Notes under the pieces: generated by a model
Database searches by the model: none
What the model saw: the letters and a program-made list of their open reading frames with translations, nothing else
Told to the model about the DNA's origin: nothing
Origin: Mycobacterium sp. DL440
GTDB lineage: Bacteria > Actinomycetota > Actinomycetes > Mycobacteriales > Mycobacteriaceae
Direction: 5' to 3'
NCBI RefSeq assembly: GCF_011745145.1
Contig: NZ_CP050191.1
Span: 248,001-312,000 of the forward strand
Length of the DNA: 64,000 bases
Program-made: the position numbers and the translations under genes
Shown here: positions 26,823 through 35,346 of the stretch, in pieces
How positions within the stretch are numbered: position 1 is the stretch's first letter
How the letters are laid out: every line of letters begins with the position of its first letter

Positions 26823-28013
26823 ATGGCCCGTGATACCTGGTTCGAGACCGTCGCCATCGCCCAGCAGCGTGCGAAGAAACGGCTCCCCAAGTCCGCCTAC
26901 TCGTCTCTGATCTCTGCCAGCGAGAAGGGCGTGACGGTCTCCGACAACGTGGAGTCGTTCGCCGAGCTCGGTTTTGCCCCGCACGTCGTGGGCATGACCG
27001 AGAAGCGTGAGATGTCGACGACCGTCATGGGGCAAGACATTTCGATGCCCGTCATCATTTCGCCGACCGGTGTGCAGGCGATCGACCCCGACGGCGAGGT
27101 GGCGGTGGCCCGGGCTGCTGCGGCACGCGGCACGGCCATGGGGCTGTCGTCGTTTGCCAGCAAGCCGATGGAGGAAGTCACCGCCGTCAACGACAAGATC
27201 TTCTTCCAGATCTACTGGCTCGGGTCCCGCGATGAGATCGCCGAGCGCGTGCAGCGCGCCAAGGACGCCGGCGCCGTCGGGCTCATCGCCACGACCGACT
27301 ACAGCTTCAGCCACGGTCGCGACTGGGGCAGCCCCAAGATCCCGGAGCGCATGGATCTCAAGACCATGATCAAGATGTCTCCGGAGGTGCTCACCAAGCC
27401 GCGCTGGCTGTGGAGCTTCGGCAAGCACCTGCGCCCGCCGGACCTGCGGGTGCCCAACCAGGGCCGGCGAGGCGAGCCGGGTCCGCCGTTCTTCGACGCC
27501 TACGGGCAGTGGATGGGCACGCCGCCTCCGACCTGGGAGGACATCGCTTGGCTGCGTGAACAGTGGGGCGGACCGTTCCTGCTGAAGGGCATGGTCCGCG
27601 TGGATGACGCCAAACGTGCTGTGGATGCTGGTGTTTCGGCGATCACAGTGTCCAACCACGGCGGTAACAACCTGGACGGCACCCCTGCGGCGATCCGTTG
27701 CCTGCCTGCCATCGCCGATGCGGTGGGCGACCAGGTCGAGGTTTTGCTGGACGGCGGGATCCGCCGCGGCAGCGACGTCGTCAAGGCCGTGGCGCTCGGC
27801 GCCCGGGCCGTCATGATCGGACGTGCCTATCTGTGGGGCCTGGCCGCCAACGGCCAGGCGGGTGTCGAGAACGTGCTGGACATCCTCAGCGGCGGCATCG
27901 ACTCGGCGCTGCGCGGGTTGGGCAAGTCTTCGATCCACGACCTGACGCCGGACGACATCCTGGTTCCGGAGGGCTTCACCCGGACCCTCGGGGTCCCGCG
28001 CGCCGACTCCTGA
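26823..28013 (+). CDS. mftD: FMN-dependent dehydrogenase MftD
   Basis: 396-residue member of the lactate/glycolate oxidase TIM-barrel family; Rv0694 (lldD1) type. FMN-site blocks: MPVIISPTGVQAIDPDGEVA, GLSSFASKPMEEVTAVNDKI, FLLKGMVRVDDAKRAVDAGV (active-site Lys), TVSNHGGNNLDGTPAAIRCL (His-Gly-Gly-Asn with catalytic His) and LLDGGIRRGSDVVKAVALGA, AVMIGRAYLWGLAANGQAGV. In mycofactocin synthesis it oxidises the released Val-Tyr-derived amine to the redox-active alpha-keto lactam (pre-mycofactocin). Located 3 nt after mftC; a 133-bp gap separates it from mftE. Confidence 0.95.
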   Translation: MARDTWFETVAIAQQRAKKRLPKSAYSSLISASEKGVTVSDNVESFAELGFAPHVVGMTEKREMSTTVMGQDISMPVIISPTGVQAIDPDGEVAVARAAAARGTAMGLSSFASKPMEEVTAVNDKIFFQIYWLGSRDEIAERVQRAKDAGAVGLIATTDYSFSHGRDWGSPKIPERMDLKTMIKMSPEVLTKPRWLWSFGKHLRPPDLRVPNQGRRGEPGPPFFDAYGQWMGTPPPTWEDIAWLREQWGGPFLLKGMVRVDDAKRAVDAGVSAITVSNHGGNNLDGTPAAIRCLPAIADAVGDQVEVLLDGGIRRGSDVVKAVALGARAVMIGRAYLWGLAANGQAGVENVLDILSGGIDSALRGLGKSSIHDLTPDDILVPEGFTRTLGVPRADS

Positions 28014-28146
28014 CGGTTGCCGGCGGCGCGTCGCGGTGCGGCGTGACAGGGGTGGCAGGAGAGACGTACGTGATGCTCATGGCCGCTGTCGGGAAAGCAA
28101 AGGCAAATCAATTGCTGCCTGTGCTCCAACAATTGGCGCACAGTAG

Positions 28147-28890
28147 GTGAATTCGGCCTACGATCGGCACGTGGCGTTCCCCAGCGGGCTCGGGAACTCA
28201 ACGTCGAGACAGCTACGCAGCGTGTCGCCAATGTTGATCATCCCCGTGGGCTCTACCGAGCAACATGGTCCGCACCTGCCCCTGGACACCGACACGCGGA
28301 TCGCCACCGCCGTCGCCCACGCGGTTCTCGAGCACGTCGGCGGCACGCCGGCCGGCGACTGGATGGTCGCGCCGCCCATCTACTACGGCGCCAGCGGTGA
28401 GCACGAGGGGTTCCCCGGCACGGTATCGATCGGTACCGCCGCATTGCAGTCGTTGCTGGTGGAGTACGGGCGTTCGGCGTCGAGCTGGGCCTCGCGACTC
28501 GTCTTCGTCAATGGTCACGGGGGCAATGTGGAGGCGCTGGCCGCCGCGGTGACCCTGTTGCGCCGGGAGGGCCGCGATGCCGGCTGGGTTCCGTGCCTCG
28601 CCACGGGCGCCGATGCGCACGCGGGCCATACCGAAACATCTGTATTGCTACATATTTCGCCCGCCGATGTCTGGCTCGATGAGCTGACTCCCGGGAACAC
28701 CGCGCCACTGGCCGAGCTCATGCCGGCGATGCGGAGGGGCGGGATTGCGGCGGTCAGCGAAGTCGGGATACTGGGTGACCCGACTACTGCGACCGCTGCC
28801 GAGGGGGAGCGTATCTTTGCTGAGATGGTCAACGGCTGCGCTGGTCGGATACGGCGGTGGCAGCCGGGCCGGAACGGATTGCTGACATGA
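28147..28890 (+). CDS. mftE: Mycofactocin peptidase MftE (creatininase family)
   Basis: 247 residues from GTG 28147; GTG 28171 is possible. A metal-dependent creatininase-fold amidohydrolase that cuts the modified MftA to release the C-terminal Val-Tyr unit. Metal ligands are expected in [20 protein letters not shown] (residues 31-50), [20 protein letters not shown] and [20 protein letters not shown]. Its TGA overlaps the mftF ATG (ATGA). The 133-bp gap upstream contains two CAATTG sites but no recognised promoter, so it may be co-transcribed with mftD. Confidence 0.95.
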   Translation: MNSAYDRHVAFPSGLGNSTSRQLRSVSPMLIIPVGSTEQHGPHLPLDTDTRIATAVAHAVLEHVGGTPAGDWMVAPPIYYGASGEHEGFPGTVSIGTAALQSLLVEYGRSASSWASRLVFVNGHGGNVEALAAAVTLLRREGRDAGWVPCLATGADAHAGHTETSVLLHISPADVWLDELTPGNTAPLAELMPAMRRGGIAAVSEVGILGDPTTATAAEGERIFAEMVNGCAGRIRRWQPGRNGLLT

Positions 28891-30299
28891 CCGGACCGAG
28901 GCTGCCCGACGGTTTTGCCGTGCAGGTGGATCGCCGGGTCAAGGTGCTCGGGGCCGGCGCGGCCCTACTCGGCGGGTCGCCTACCCGGTTGCTGCAGCTG
29001 GCTCCCACGGCGCAGACCATGCTCAACGGCGGCCGTCTGGAGGTGCACGACGCGCAGAGCGCGCAACTGGCCCGGACTTTGCTCGACGCCACGGTCGCGC
29101 ATCCCCGCCCGCCCAGCGGGCCGTCGCACCGTGACGTGACGGTCATTATTCCGGTGCGCGACAACGTATCCGGCCTGCATCGGCTGATCGCGGCGTTGCG
29201 GGGTCTGCGGGTGATCGTGGTCGACGACGGCTCGGCGGTTCCGGTCTCGCAATCAGAATTTGCCGAGATGCACTGCGATGTGCAGGTGCTCCGGCACTTC
29301 CGTAGCAACGGCCCGGCGGCCGCCCGCAACACGGGCCTGGCCGCGACGGAGACCGATTTCGTGGCGTTCCTCGACTCGGATGTGGTGCCGCGGCGGGGGT
29401 GGCTGGAGGCATTGCTCGGACACTTCTGCGACCCGGCGGTGGCGCTGGTGGCGCCGCGCATCGTCGGGCTGCACACCGCCGACAACGTCGTCGCCCGGTA
29501 CGAGGCCGTGCGGTCGTCGTTGGATCTCGGGATGCGGGAGGCGCCGGTGGTGCCCTACGGCCCGGTGTCCTACGTACCGAGTGCGGCCATCATCTGCCGG
29601 CGCTCCGCGCTGACCGGGGTGGGCGGGTTCGACGAGACCATGCAGTCCGGTGAGGATGTCGATCTGTGCTGGCGCCTGGTCGAATCCGGGGCCCGCCTGC
29701 GGTACGAGCCGATCGCGCTGGTTGCTCACGACCACCGGACAGATCTGCGAGAGTGGTTCAACCGCAAGGCTTTCTATGGCACCTCGGCAGCGCCGTTGAC
29801 CGCCCGGCATCCGGGCAAGACCGCCCCGGTGGTGATCTCCGGGTGGACGCTGATGGTGTGGCTGCTCCTGGCCATGGGGTCGTGTTTCGGATACCTCGGC
29901 TCGGTGGTGATCGCGATCTTCACCGGCCGGCGCATCGCACGGTCCCTCAGCACGGTCGATACCGAACCCACCGAGGTCGCGGCGGTGACCGCGCGAGGGC
30001 TGTGGTCGGCGGCTCTCCAGTTGTGCTCGGCGATTTGTCGGCACTACTGGCCGGTCGCCCTGGTCGCCGCCCTGATGTTCCGGCGGGCCAGACACGCGGT
30101 GCTGGTGGCCGCGGTGCTCGACGGCGTGGTCGACTGGGCGACCCGGCGCGGCAATGCCGACGACGACACCAAACCCGTCGGCCTGCTGACCCACATCCTG
30201 CTCAAGCGTCTGGACGATCTCGCCTACGGGATGGGACTGTGGACCGGTGTGGTGCGGGAACGTCAGCTGGGCGCGCTCAAGCCGCAGCTGCGGAGCTAA
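28887..30299 (+). CDS. mftF: Mycofactocin glycosyltransferase MftF
   Basis: 470 residues. ATG 28887 overlaps the mftE stop. GT2-type catalytic domain: [32 protein letters not shown], the DxD in [20 protein letters not shown], and [20 protein letters not shown] (ED base). The C-terminal part has membrane helices ([43 protein letters not shown]). It adds the beta-glucose chain (mycofactocins carry multiple glucose units) to pre-mycofactocin. Six bases separate its TAA from the TTG start of mftG in the same frame. Confidence 0.95.
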   Translation: MTGPRLPDGFAVQVDRRVKVLGAGAALLGGSPTRLLQLAPTAQTMLNGGRLEVHDAQSAQLARTLLDATVAHPRPPSGPSHRDVTVIIPVRDNVSGLHRLIAALRGLRVIVVDDGSAVPVSQSEFAEMHCDVQVLRHFRSNGPAAARNTGLAATETDFVAFLDSDVVPRRGWLEALLGHFCDPAVALVAPRIVGLHTADNVVARYEAVRSSLDLGMREAPVVPYGPVSYVPSAAIICRRSALTGVGGFDETMQSGEDVDLCWRLVESGARLRYEPIALVAHDHRTDLREWFNRKAFYGTSAAPLTARHPGKTAPVVISGWTLMVWLLLAMGSCFGYLGSVVIAIFTGRRIARSLSTVDTEPTEVAAVTARGLWSAALQLCSAICRHYWPVALVAALMFRRARHAVLVAAVLDGVVDWATRRGNADDDTKPVGLLTHILLKRLDDLAYGMGLWTGVVRERQLGALKPQLRS

Positions 30300-30305
30300 C
30301 CCGAG

Positions 30306-31724
30306 TTGGAGTGCGACGTCCTGATCGTCGGTGCCGGAAGCGCCGGATCAATTCTGGCTGAACGGCTTTCCACCGATCCCAGCTGCCAGGTCACGGTCGT
30401 TGAGGCCGGCCCGGCGCCGAGTGATCCGCGGGTGGCGGCACAGATCACCGATGCCCTGCGGCTGCCGATCGGGGCGGCCAGCTCGGTGGTCCGTCACTAT
30501 GCGTCGGTGTTGACCGACAACCCGCCCCGGCACACCGAGATCATCCGGGGATCGGTGGTGGGTGGTTCCGGGGCGGTCAACGGCGGCTACTTCTGCCGGG
30601 GGTTGCCCACCGACTTCGATCGGTGGGGCGTGCCGGGGTGGACCTGGGATGATGTGCTGCCGCACTTCCGTGCCATCGAGACCGACCTGGATTTCGACAC
30701 CGCCGCGCATGGGGACGGTGGGCCGATAACCGTCCGTCGGGTACGTGAATTCGACGGTTGCACAGCATCATTCGTGGATGCGGCGACGAGTTCCGGATTC
30801 GGCTGGATCGATGACCTCAATGGCTCGGACGTTGCGGCGCCACTGCCGCCCGGCGTGGGTGCCGTTCCGCTGAACATCAACGGCGGCAACAGGGTTGGGC
30901 CGGGTGGTGCCTACCTGCAGCCCGCCCTGGGCCGGCCGAATCTCCGGCTGGTGACCGACACCCGCGTTGGCCGCGTGCTGTTCCGCGCGAATCGGACCGT
31001 CGGAGTGCGGTGCGACGACGGTACGGTTCTCAGTGCTGATCGAATTATCCTGTGTTCCGGAGCAATTGGATCGGCACACCTGCTGATGCTGTCCGGTATC
31101 GGGCCGCCGGCCGAGCTTGAGGCGCTCGGCATCGACGTGGTCTCCGGCCTGCCGGTCGGCATGCGCACCGTGGACCATCCGGAATGGGTGCTACCCGTCT
31201 CCTGGGCGCCGACTCACGACCTGCCACCGCTGGAGGCCGTGCTCACCACTGCCGATGGCATCGAGGTACGTCCGTACACCGCCGGCTTCGCGGCCATGGT
31301 GCATGGGCCCGGGCACGACCCCGCCGAACTTCCGCACCTCGGGGTGGCGCTGATGCGTCCGCACTCGCGGGGCCGGGTCCGGTTGGCGTCGGCCGACCCA
31401 AAGGTGGCGCCGGTGATCGAGCACCGCTATGACAGCGTGCCCGAGGATGTGGACGCACTGCGTCGAGGCGCCGAACTTGCTCGCGAATTGGTCAGTCAGA
31501 CAGCTGAAGTCGGTGATGCGTCGTGGTCGACATCGCAGCACCTGGCCGGCACCGCGCCCATGGGGGCGGGGGCTGAGGCGGTACTGGATCCGACCTGCCG
31601 GGTGTTGGGGGTCGAGGGGCTGTGGGTGGTGGATGGGTCGATCATGCCGGCCATCACCAGCCGCGGCCCGCACGCGACCATTGCCATGATCGGTCATCGG
31701 GCTGCGGAGTTTCTCGCGACCTGA
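30306..31724 (+). CDS. mftG: Mycofactocin-associated GMC oxidoreductase MftG
   Basis: 472 residues. The start is TTG 30306: the mftF TAA lies in the same frame 9 bases upstream, and the FAD motif DVLIVGAGSAGSILAERLS begins only 4 residues in, so no ATG or GTG is possible. GMC blocks: RGSVVGGSGAVNGGYFCRGL, CSGAIGSAHLLMLSGIGPPA (signature 2) and the C-terminal HLAGTAPMGAGAEAVLDPTC with GLWVVDGSIMPAITSRGPHA (active-site His/Asn). Thought to reoxidise mycofactocin and feed electrons to the respiratory chain. Its last 71 bases overlap the convergent MFS gene. Confidence 0.95.
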   Translation: MECDVLIVGAGSAGSILAERLSTDPSCQVTVVEAGPAPSDPRVAAQITDALRLPIGAASSVVRHYASVLTDNPPRHTEIIRGSVVGGSGAVNGGYFCRGLPTDFDRWGVPGWTWDDVLPHFRAIETDLDFDTAAHGDGGPITVRRVREFDGCTASFVDAATSSGFGWIDDLNGSDVAAPLPPGVGAVPLNINGGNRVGPGGAYLQPALGRPNLRLVTDTRVGRVLFRANRTVGVRCDDGTVLSADRIILCSGAIGSAHLLMLSGIGPPAELEALGIDVVSGLPVGMRTVDHPEWVLPVSWAPTHDLPPLEAVLTTADGIEVRPYTAGFAAMVHGPGHDPAELPHLGVALMRPHSRGRVRLASADPKVAPVIEHRYDSVPEDVDALRRGAELARELVSQTAEVGDASWSTSQHLAGTAPMGAGAEAVLDPTCRVLGVEGLWVVDGSIMPAITSRGPHATIAMIGHRAAEFLAT

Positions 31725-33285
31725 GCCGCCGGACGATCCGGAGCTGCTCACCGTCGCGGCCCGGCGCCCAGATCCCGACGAACACCGCCGCCACTGCCAG
31801 CACCATCGCCATCACGAGCAGGGCTGAGTTTGTCGCGTCCAGGAAGGCCTGCTTGGCGAGCCCGCTGACGGTCGCGCCCTGCGGACCCAGTTGCCCGGCC
31901 ACGGTGAGTGCCTCGGCCAGCGAGCTGAGGATGGGATCGCGTATCTCGGCGGTTAGCCCGGTTAGCTTGGGCCCCAAGTGATTCTGGTACTGGGCGGCCA
32001 GGATGGACCCGGCCACCGCGATGCCCAAGGCGGCACCGACTTCCCGGGTGGTGTCGTTCACCGCGGACGCCACGCCCTGTTTCTCGTCGGGGACCGCGCC
32101 CATGATGGCCGATGTCGTTGGCGCAGTGCACAGACCGATGCCTGTGCTGATGATCAGCAGTGGCCAGGTGTAGTCGAGGTAACCGGAGTCGAGCTGAAGC
32201 AGTCGCATGCACAACAGACCCGCGGCGATCACCAGAAGCCCGATCGTCACGCACAGCCGCAAACCCAGCCGCGGCAGGTACAGGTGCGTGGTGGCACCGA
32301 GGAGAAGTACGGGAATCATCAATGGACACAGGGCGATTGCCGTCTGAATCGGGCTGTAACCCATGACCAGCTGGATGTATTGCATGCTGACGAAGAAGTA
32401 GCCGAAGTTCGCGAAGAACAGGAACGTCACGCCCACTGCGCCGGCGGCGAAGTCGGGTTTTCTGAACAGCCGGACATCGAGTAGCGGGTGCCGCCGTTTG
32501 AGTTGCACGAAGGCGAACGCAATTGCGAGGCCGATTCCGCCGGTCATGCAACCCCATACCATTGGGTGCGTCCATCCCCGCACCGGGGCTTCCACCACCC
32601 CGAGCACGAAGATCGCCACTGCCGCGGCGATCAGTGCCGCGCCGATCCAGTCCAGCGGTGCGGCGTCCTCATCCCGGGAGGAGGACACGGTGCAGGTCAG
32701 GGCGAACAACCCCACCCCGGCGAGGGCGAAGGTCGCGAAGATGGATTGCCAGGACCAGAAGTGCAGCAACCCGCCGGTGATCAGGAAGCCGAAGACGGCT
32801 CCCGATCCGACGACGCCGGCCCAGATCCCAACTGCCTTGTTGCGCTCGGACTTTGGAAACGCGGCGGTCAGCAGGGACAGGGTGGCCGGCATGATGAAGG
32901 CAGCGCCGGCCCCGGCCACGGCACGGGACGCGATCAGCTGGACCGGGTCGTCGAACAGCATGGGCGCCGCTGAGGCGAGGACGAAGACCGCGAGGCCGGT
33001 CAGTAGGGCGCCGCGCCTGCCGTAGCGGTCGCCGATCGCACCGGCGGGCAGCAGCAGGCAGGCCAGCACCAGGGTGTACCCGTCGATCACCCAGGTGAGT
33101 TGGGCTTGGGTGGCGGCGGTCTCGCGGGCGATGTCGGGCAGCGCGGCGTTCAGGGCGACCATCGATGCGATCACGATGGAGACGTCCATACAGGCCACGG
33201 CGAGCAGCCAGTACCGCTGCCGGATCGACAGATATGCCAGGCCCGCATCTATATCCTGGCCAGAATCGACGAGGGTGTCAGACAT
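31654..33285 (-). CDS. MFS drug transporter, DHA2 (EmrB/QacA) type
   Basis: 543 residues from ATG 33285, preceded by CAGGAGGTGCCCGGC. Fourteen predicted membrane helices. Motif A-like LLPAGAIGDRYGRRGALLTG between helices 2 and 3, motif C region VGIWAGVVGSGAVFGFLITG, a first helix MDVSIVIASMVALNAALPDI with Asp, and WVIDGYTLVLACLLL typical of the family. Such proteins use the proton gradient to export drugs or lipophilic compounds. It is divergent from a TetR gene with two palindromic operators between (33315-33349), so it is the probable target. The 3' end overlaps mftG by 71 bp. Confidence 0.9.
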   Translation of the reverse strand: MSDTLVDSGQDIDAGLAYLSIRQRYWLLAVACMDVSIVIASMVALNAALPDIARETAATQAQLTWVIDGYTLVLACLLLPAGAIGDRYGRRGALLTGLAVFVLASAAPMLFDDPVQLIASRAVAGAGAAFIMPATLSLLTAAFPKSERNKAVGIWAGVVGSGAVFGFLITGGLLHFWSWQSIFATFALAGVGLFALTCTVSSSRDEDAAPLDWIGAALIAAAVAIFVLGVVEAPVRGWTHPMVWGCMTGGIGLAIAFAFVQLKRRHPLLDVRLFRKPDFAAGAVGVTFLFFANFGYFFVSMQYIQLVMGYSPIQTAIALCPLMIPVLLLGATTHLYLPRLGLRLCVTIGLLVIAAGLLCMRLLQLDSGYLDYTWPLLIISTGIGLCTAPTTSAIMGAVPDEKQGVASAVNDTTREVGAALGIAVAGSILAAQYQNHLGPKLTGLTAEIRDPILSSLAEALTVAGQLGPQGATVSGLAKQAFLDATNSALLVMAMVLAVAAVFVGIWAPGRDGEQLRIVRRLRSRETPQPDDRSWQWSRAGRGW

Positions 33286-33314
33286 GCCGGGCACCTCCTG
33301 CATCGATGAAGTTT

Positions 33315-33349
33315 CGAGACTAACAGTCTTGGAGCGAGACGGTAAGTCT
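33315..33349. promoter_or_regulatory. Tandem palindromic operators for the divergent TetR/MFS pair
   Basis: Two copies of CGAGAC-N4-AGTCT start at 33315 and 33335, exactly 20 bp apart. Their symmetric cores are AGACTAACAGTCT (33317-33329) and AGACGGTAAGTCT (33337-33349). They lie between the MFS start (33285) and the TetR start (33371). The spacing of two helical turns fits two repressor dimers on one face. Confidence 0.65.
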
Positions 33350-33370
33350 GTTTTCTGGAGGTGTTGGCGA

Positions 33371-34000
33371 ATGACTGCCGAAAGCGGTGACCCGCGTCCG
33401 GCCCGATCCCGGGCCCGGTTGCTCGAGGCGGCGACGACGCTGTTGCGGTCAGGTGGTCCGAGTGCGGTGACGGTCGACGCGGTCACCAGGGCTGCGAATG
33501 TGGCCAGGGCGACGCTGTACCGGCACTTCCCGAGCGGAAATGACTTGCTCGCCGCGGCATTTCGGGCACTCATCCCGGCTGCGCCGATGCCGCCGGAGGA
33601 CGGGCCGCTGCGTGACCGACTGATTGCGCTGGTTCAGGCGCAGGCCGACTCGATCGCCGAGGCGCCGATCAGCATCACCGCGATGTCATGGTTGGCGCTC
33701 GGCGGCGACATGGAACAGCTGCCGTGGCGGACGGACGACAGCGCCGAGGTGCGGACTCTGCGTGAGCGGGTGGCCGAGCAGTACGCGCTGCCGTTCGAGG
33801 CGATCTTCGACAGCCCCGAGGCTGTGGCTGAGCTCGGCGACGTCGATCGCACGCAGGCCGCCGCGCTGCTGCTGGGTCCGATTGTGTTGGGCAAGCTCAG
33901 CACGCTGTCGGAATTCGACTACACCGCCTGCGTGCGGGCCGCGGTGGATGGCTTCCTGGCCACCCACCGAAGGTCTGGGCAGGCTCAGCGCAGCGAGTAA
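33371..34000 (+). CDS. TetR-family regulator of the adjacent MFS gene
   Basis: 209 residues. Domain: PARSRARLLEAATTLLRSGG, AVTVDAVTRAANVARATLYR with the HTH, then HFPSGNDLLAAAFRALIPAA. The ligand domain is helical (DRLIALVQAQADSIAEAPIS, TQAAALLLGPIVLGKLSTLS). ATG 33371 follows TGGAGGTGTTGGCGA. The divergent arrangement with tandem palindromes points to control of its own gene and the MFS exporter. Its last 16 bases overlap the convergent P450 gene. Inducer unknown. Confidence 0.88.
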   Translation: MTAESGDPRPARSRARLLEAATTLLRSGGPSAVTVDAVTRAANVARATLYRHFPSGNDLLAAAFRALIPAAPMPPEDGPLRDRLIALVQAQADSIAEAPISITAMSWLALGGDMEQLPWRTDDSAEVRTLRERVAEQYALPFEAIFDSPEAVAELGDVDRTQAAALLLGPIVLGKLSTLSEFDYTACVRAAVDGFLATHRRSGQAQRSE

Positions 34001-35238
34001 CGAACCGGCAGGTGCTTGAGCCCGCCGACGAACGTCGTCGCGGAAAGCTCTGGTGTTCCGGCCAATTCGATGGAGTCCAGTCGGCTCAGCAACTCGGTGA
34101 ACAAGCTGTTCATCTCCATCCGGGCCAGTGCTGCACCCAGGCAGAAGTGCACGCCGTATCCGAAGGCCAGGTGCTTGTTCGGATCCCGCCCGACATCGAA
34201 GCGGTGCGGGTTGTCGAAGACTTCCTCGTCACGGTTGCCCGAAACGTAGGCCAGATAGACGGATTCACCCTTGGCGATCGGCACGCCGCGCACCGTGGTG
34301 TCGGCGGTGGCGGTCCGCATGAACTCCTTGACCGGGGTGGACCACCGGATCATCTCTTCGACCGCGGTGCCCATCAACTCGGGTTGTGCCCGCAGCCTGG
34401 TCAACTGGTCGGGATTCTCGATGAGCGCGTGGAGTCCGCCGGAGATCGCGTCCTTGGTGGTGTCGTGGCCGGCGCTGGCGACGATGACGTAGTACGACGC
34501 GGTGTCGACGTCGGACAGCGGTTCCCCGTCGATGGCGCCGTTGGCGATGGCCGATGCCAGGTCCTCGGTCGGGTTCGCGCGGCGCGACGCGGTGAGCGTC
34601 GAGAAGTAGGCGAAGAAGTCCATCAGGACGGCGAGCTGGTCCTCCAGCGAGCCGCCCTCACGCTTGTACTCGTCGTCGTCCCCGCCGAACATCTCCTGGG
34701 TGAGCATGTGCATGCGCGAGAAGTCCTCCTCGGGCAGGCCGAGCAGGGACATGATCACGTAGAGCGGGAAGTCGACGGCGATGGCGGTGACGAAATCGCA
34801 CTCGGGCCCGATATCCCGCATCTTGTCGACATAACGTTTGGCGAGCTCGTCGACGCGAACCTTGAGTGCCCGCATTGCCTTGGGGCGGAACCAATCTGCG
34901 CCGATGGCCCGCACCTTGCGGTGGTGGGGATCGTCCATGTGGATCAGGGTGCGCAGGCCCATGCCGGCCTCGAGTTGCTGTTTGGCCAGATCGTCGGCGG
35001 CGGCGGTGGACAGGAGCGGCCGCGGCTCGCTGATGAAGAGCTCGTTGTCCCGTTCGACGGCCATGATGTCCGCGTGCCTGGTGATCGCCCAGAACGGCCG
35101 GTAGGGCCGGTTGTCCACCCAGGCCACCGGATTGTTGGCGCGCAAATGGGTCAGCGCGGAGTGCAGGCGTGCGTCGTCGGCGTAGGCCGTCGGATCGGCG
35201 AGCACCTTCGCGGCGTCATCCATCGTCGGCGCGCTCAT
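33985..35238 (-). CDS. Cytochrome P450
   Basis: 417 residues. Heme ligand Cys366 in FGYGVHFCLGAALARME; I-helix oxygen-activation AGHDTTKDAISGG; ExxR in EEMIRWSTPVKEFMR; N-terminal bacterial class I features (RPFWAITRHADIMAVERDN). It needs a ferredoxin and reductase; the reductase gene at 21.3 kb is one possible partner. Substrate cannot be inferred reliably; the sequence has the look of the steroid/fatty-acid hydroxylating mycobacterial P450s. GAGGAGTCTGA precedes the ATG, and an inverted repeat lies 24 bp upstream (35262-35275). I cannot assign a CYP number. Confidence 0.92.
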   Translation of the reverse strand: MSAPTMDDAAKVLADPTAYADDARLHSALTHLRANNPVAWVDNRPYRPFWAITRHADIMAVERDNELFISEPRPLLSTAAADDLAKQQLEAGMGLRTLIHMDDPHHRKVRAIGADWFRPKAMRALKVRVDELAKRYVDKMRDIGPECDFVTAIAVDFPLYVIMSLLGLPEEDFSRMHMLTQEMFGGDDDEYKREGGSLEDQLAVLMDFFAYFSTLTASRRANPTEDLASAIANGAIDGEPLSDVDTASYYVIVASAGHDTTKDAISGGLHALIENPDQLTRLRAQPELMGTAVEEMIRWSTPVKEFMRTATADTTVRGVPIAKGESVYLAYVSGNRDEEVFDNPHRFDVGRDPNKHLAFGYGVHFCLGAALARMEMNSLFTELLSRLDSIELAGTPELSATTFVGGLKHLPVRYSLR

Positions 35239-35261
35239 TCAGACTCCTCAGTGCCGGGGAT

Positions 35262-35275
35262 TTGACGGGTGTCAA
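35262..35275. promoter_or_regulatory. Inverted repeat upstream of the P450 gene
   Basis: TTGAC-GGGT-GTCAA, a perfect 5-bp inverted repeat in an A/T-richer setting, 24 bp before the P450 start and 72 bp before the divergent esterase start. The minus-strand arm reads TTGACA, so it could be a -35 element or a repressor site overlapping it. Confidence 0.35.
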
Positions 35276-35346
35276 TTACCCACCATATGTGATCGGCGCC
35301 ACGTAAGGGAGCTGATTTTGTCGATCGGCCCCGTACGCTCGCAGCC

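Noticed and set aside
25557..27938. 793-residue open frame antisense to mftC/mftD
   Set aside because: Both mft genes are unmistakable on the plus strand; the antisense translation is low-complexity and unlike any protein family.
31654..33573. Longer MFS start at 33573
   Set aside because: The extra 96 residues overlap the divergent TetR gene and operators and are not membrane-protein-like; ATG 33285 has AGGAGG upstream.
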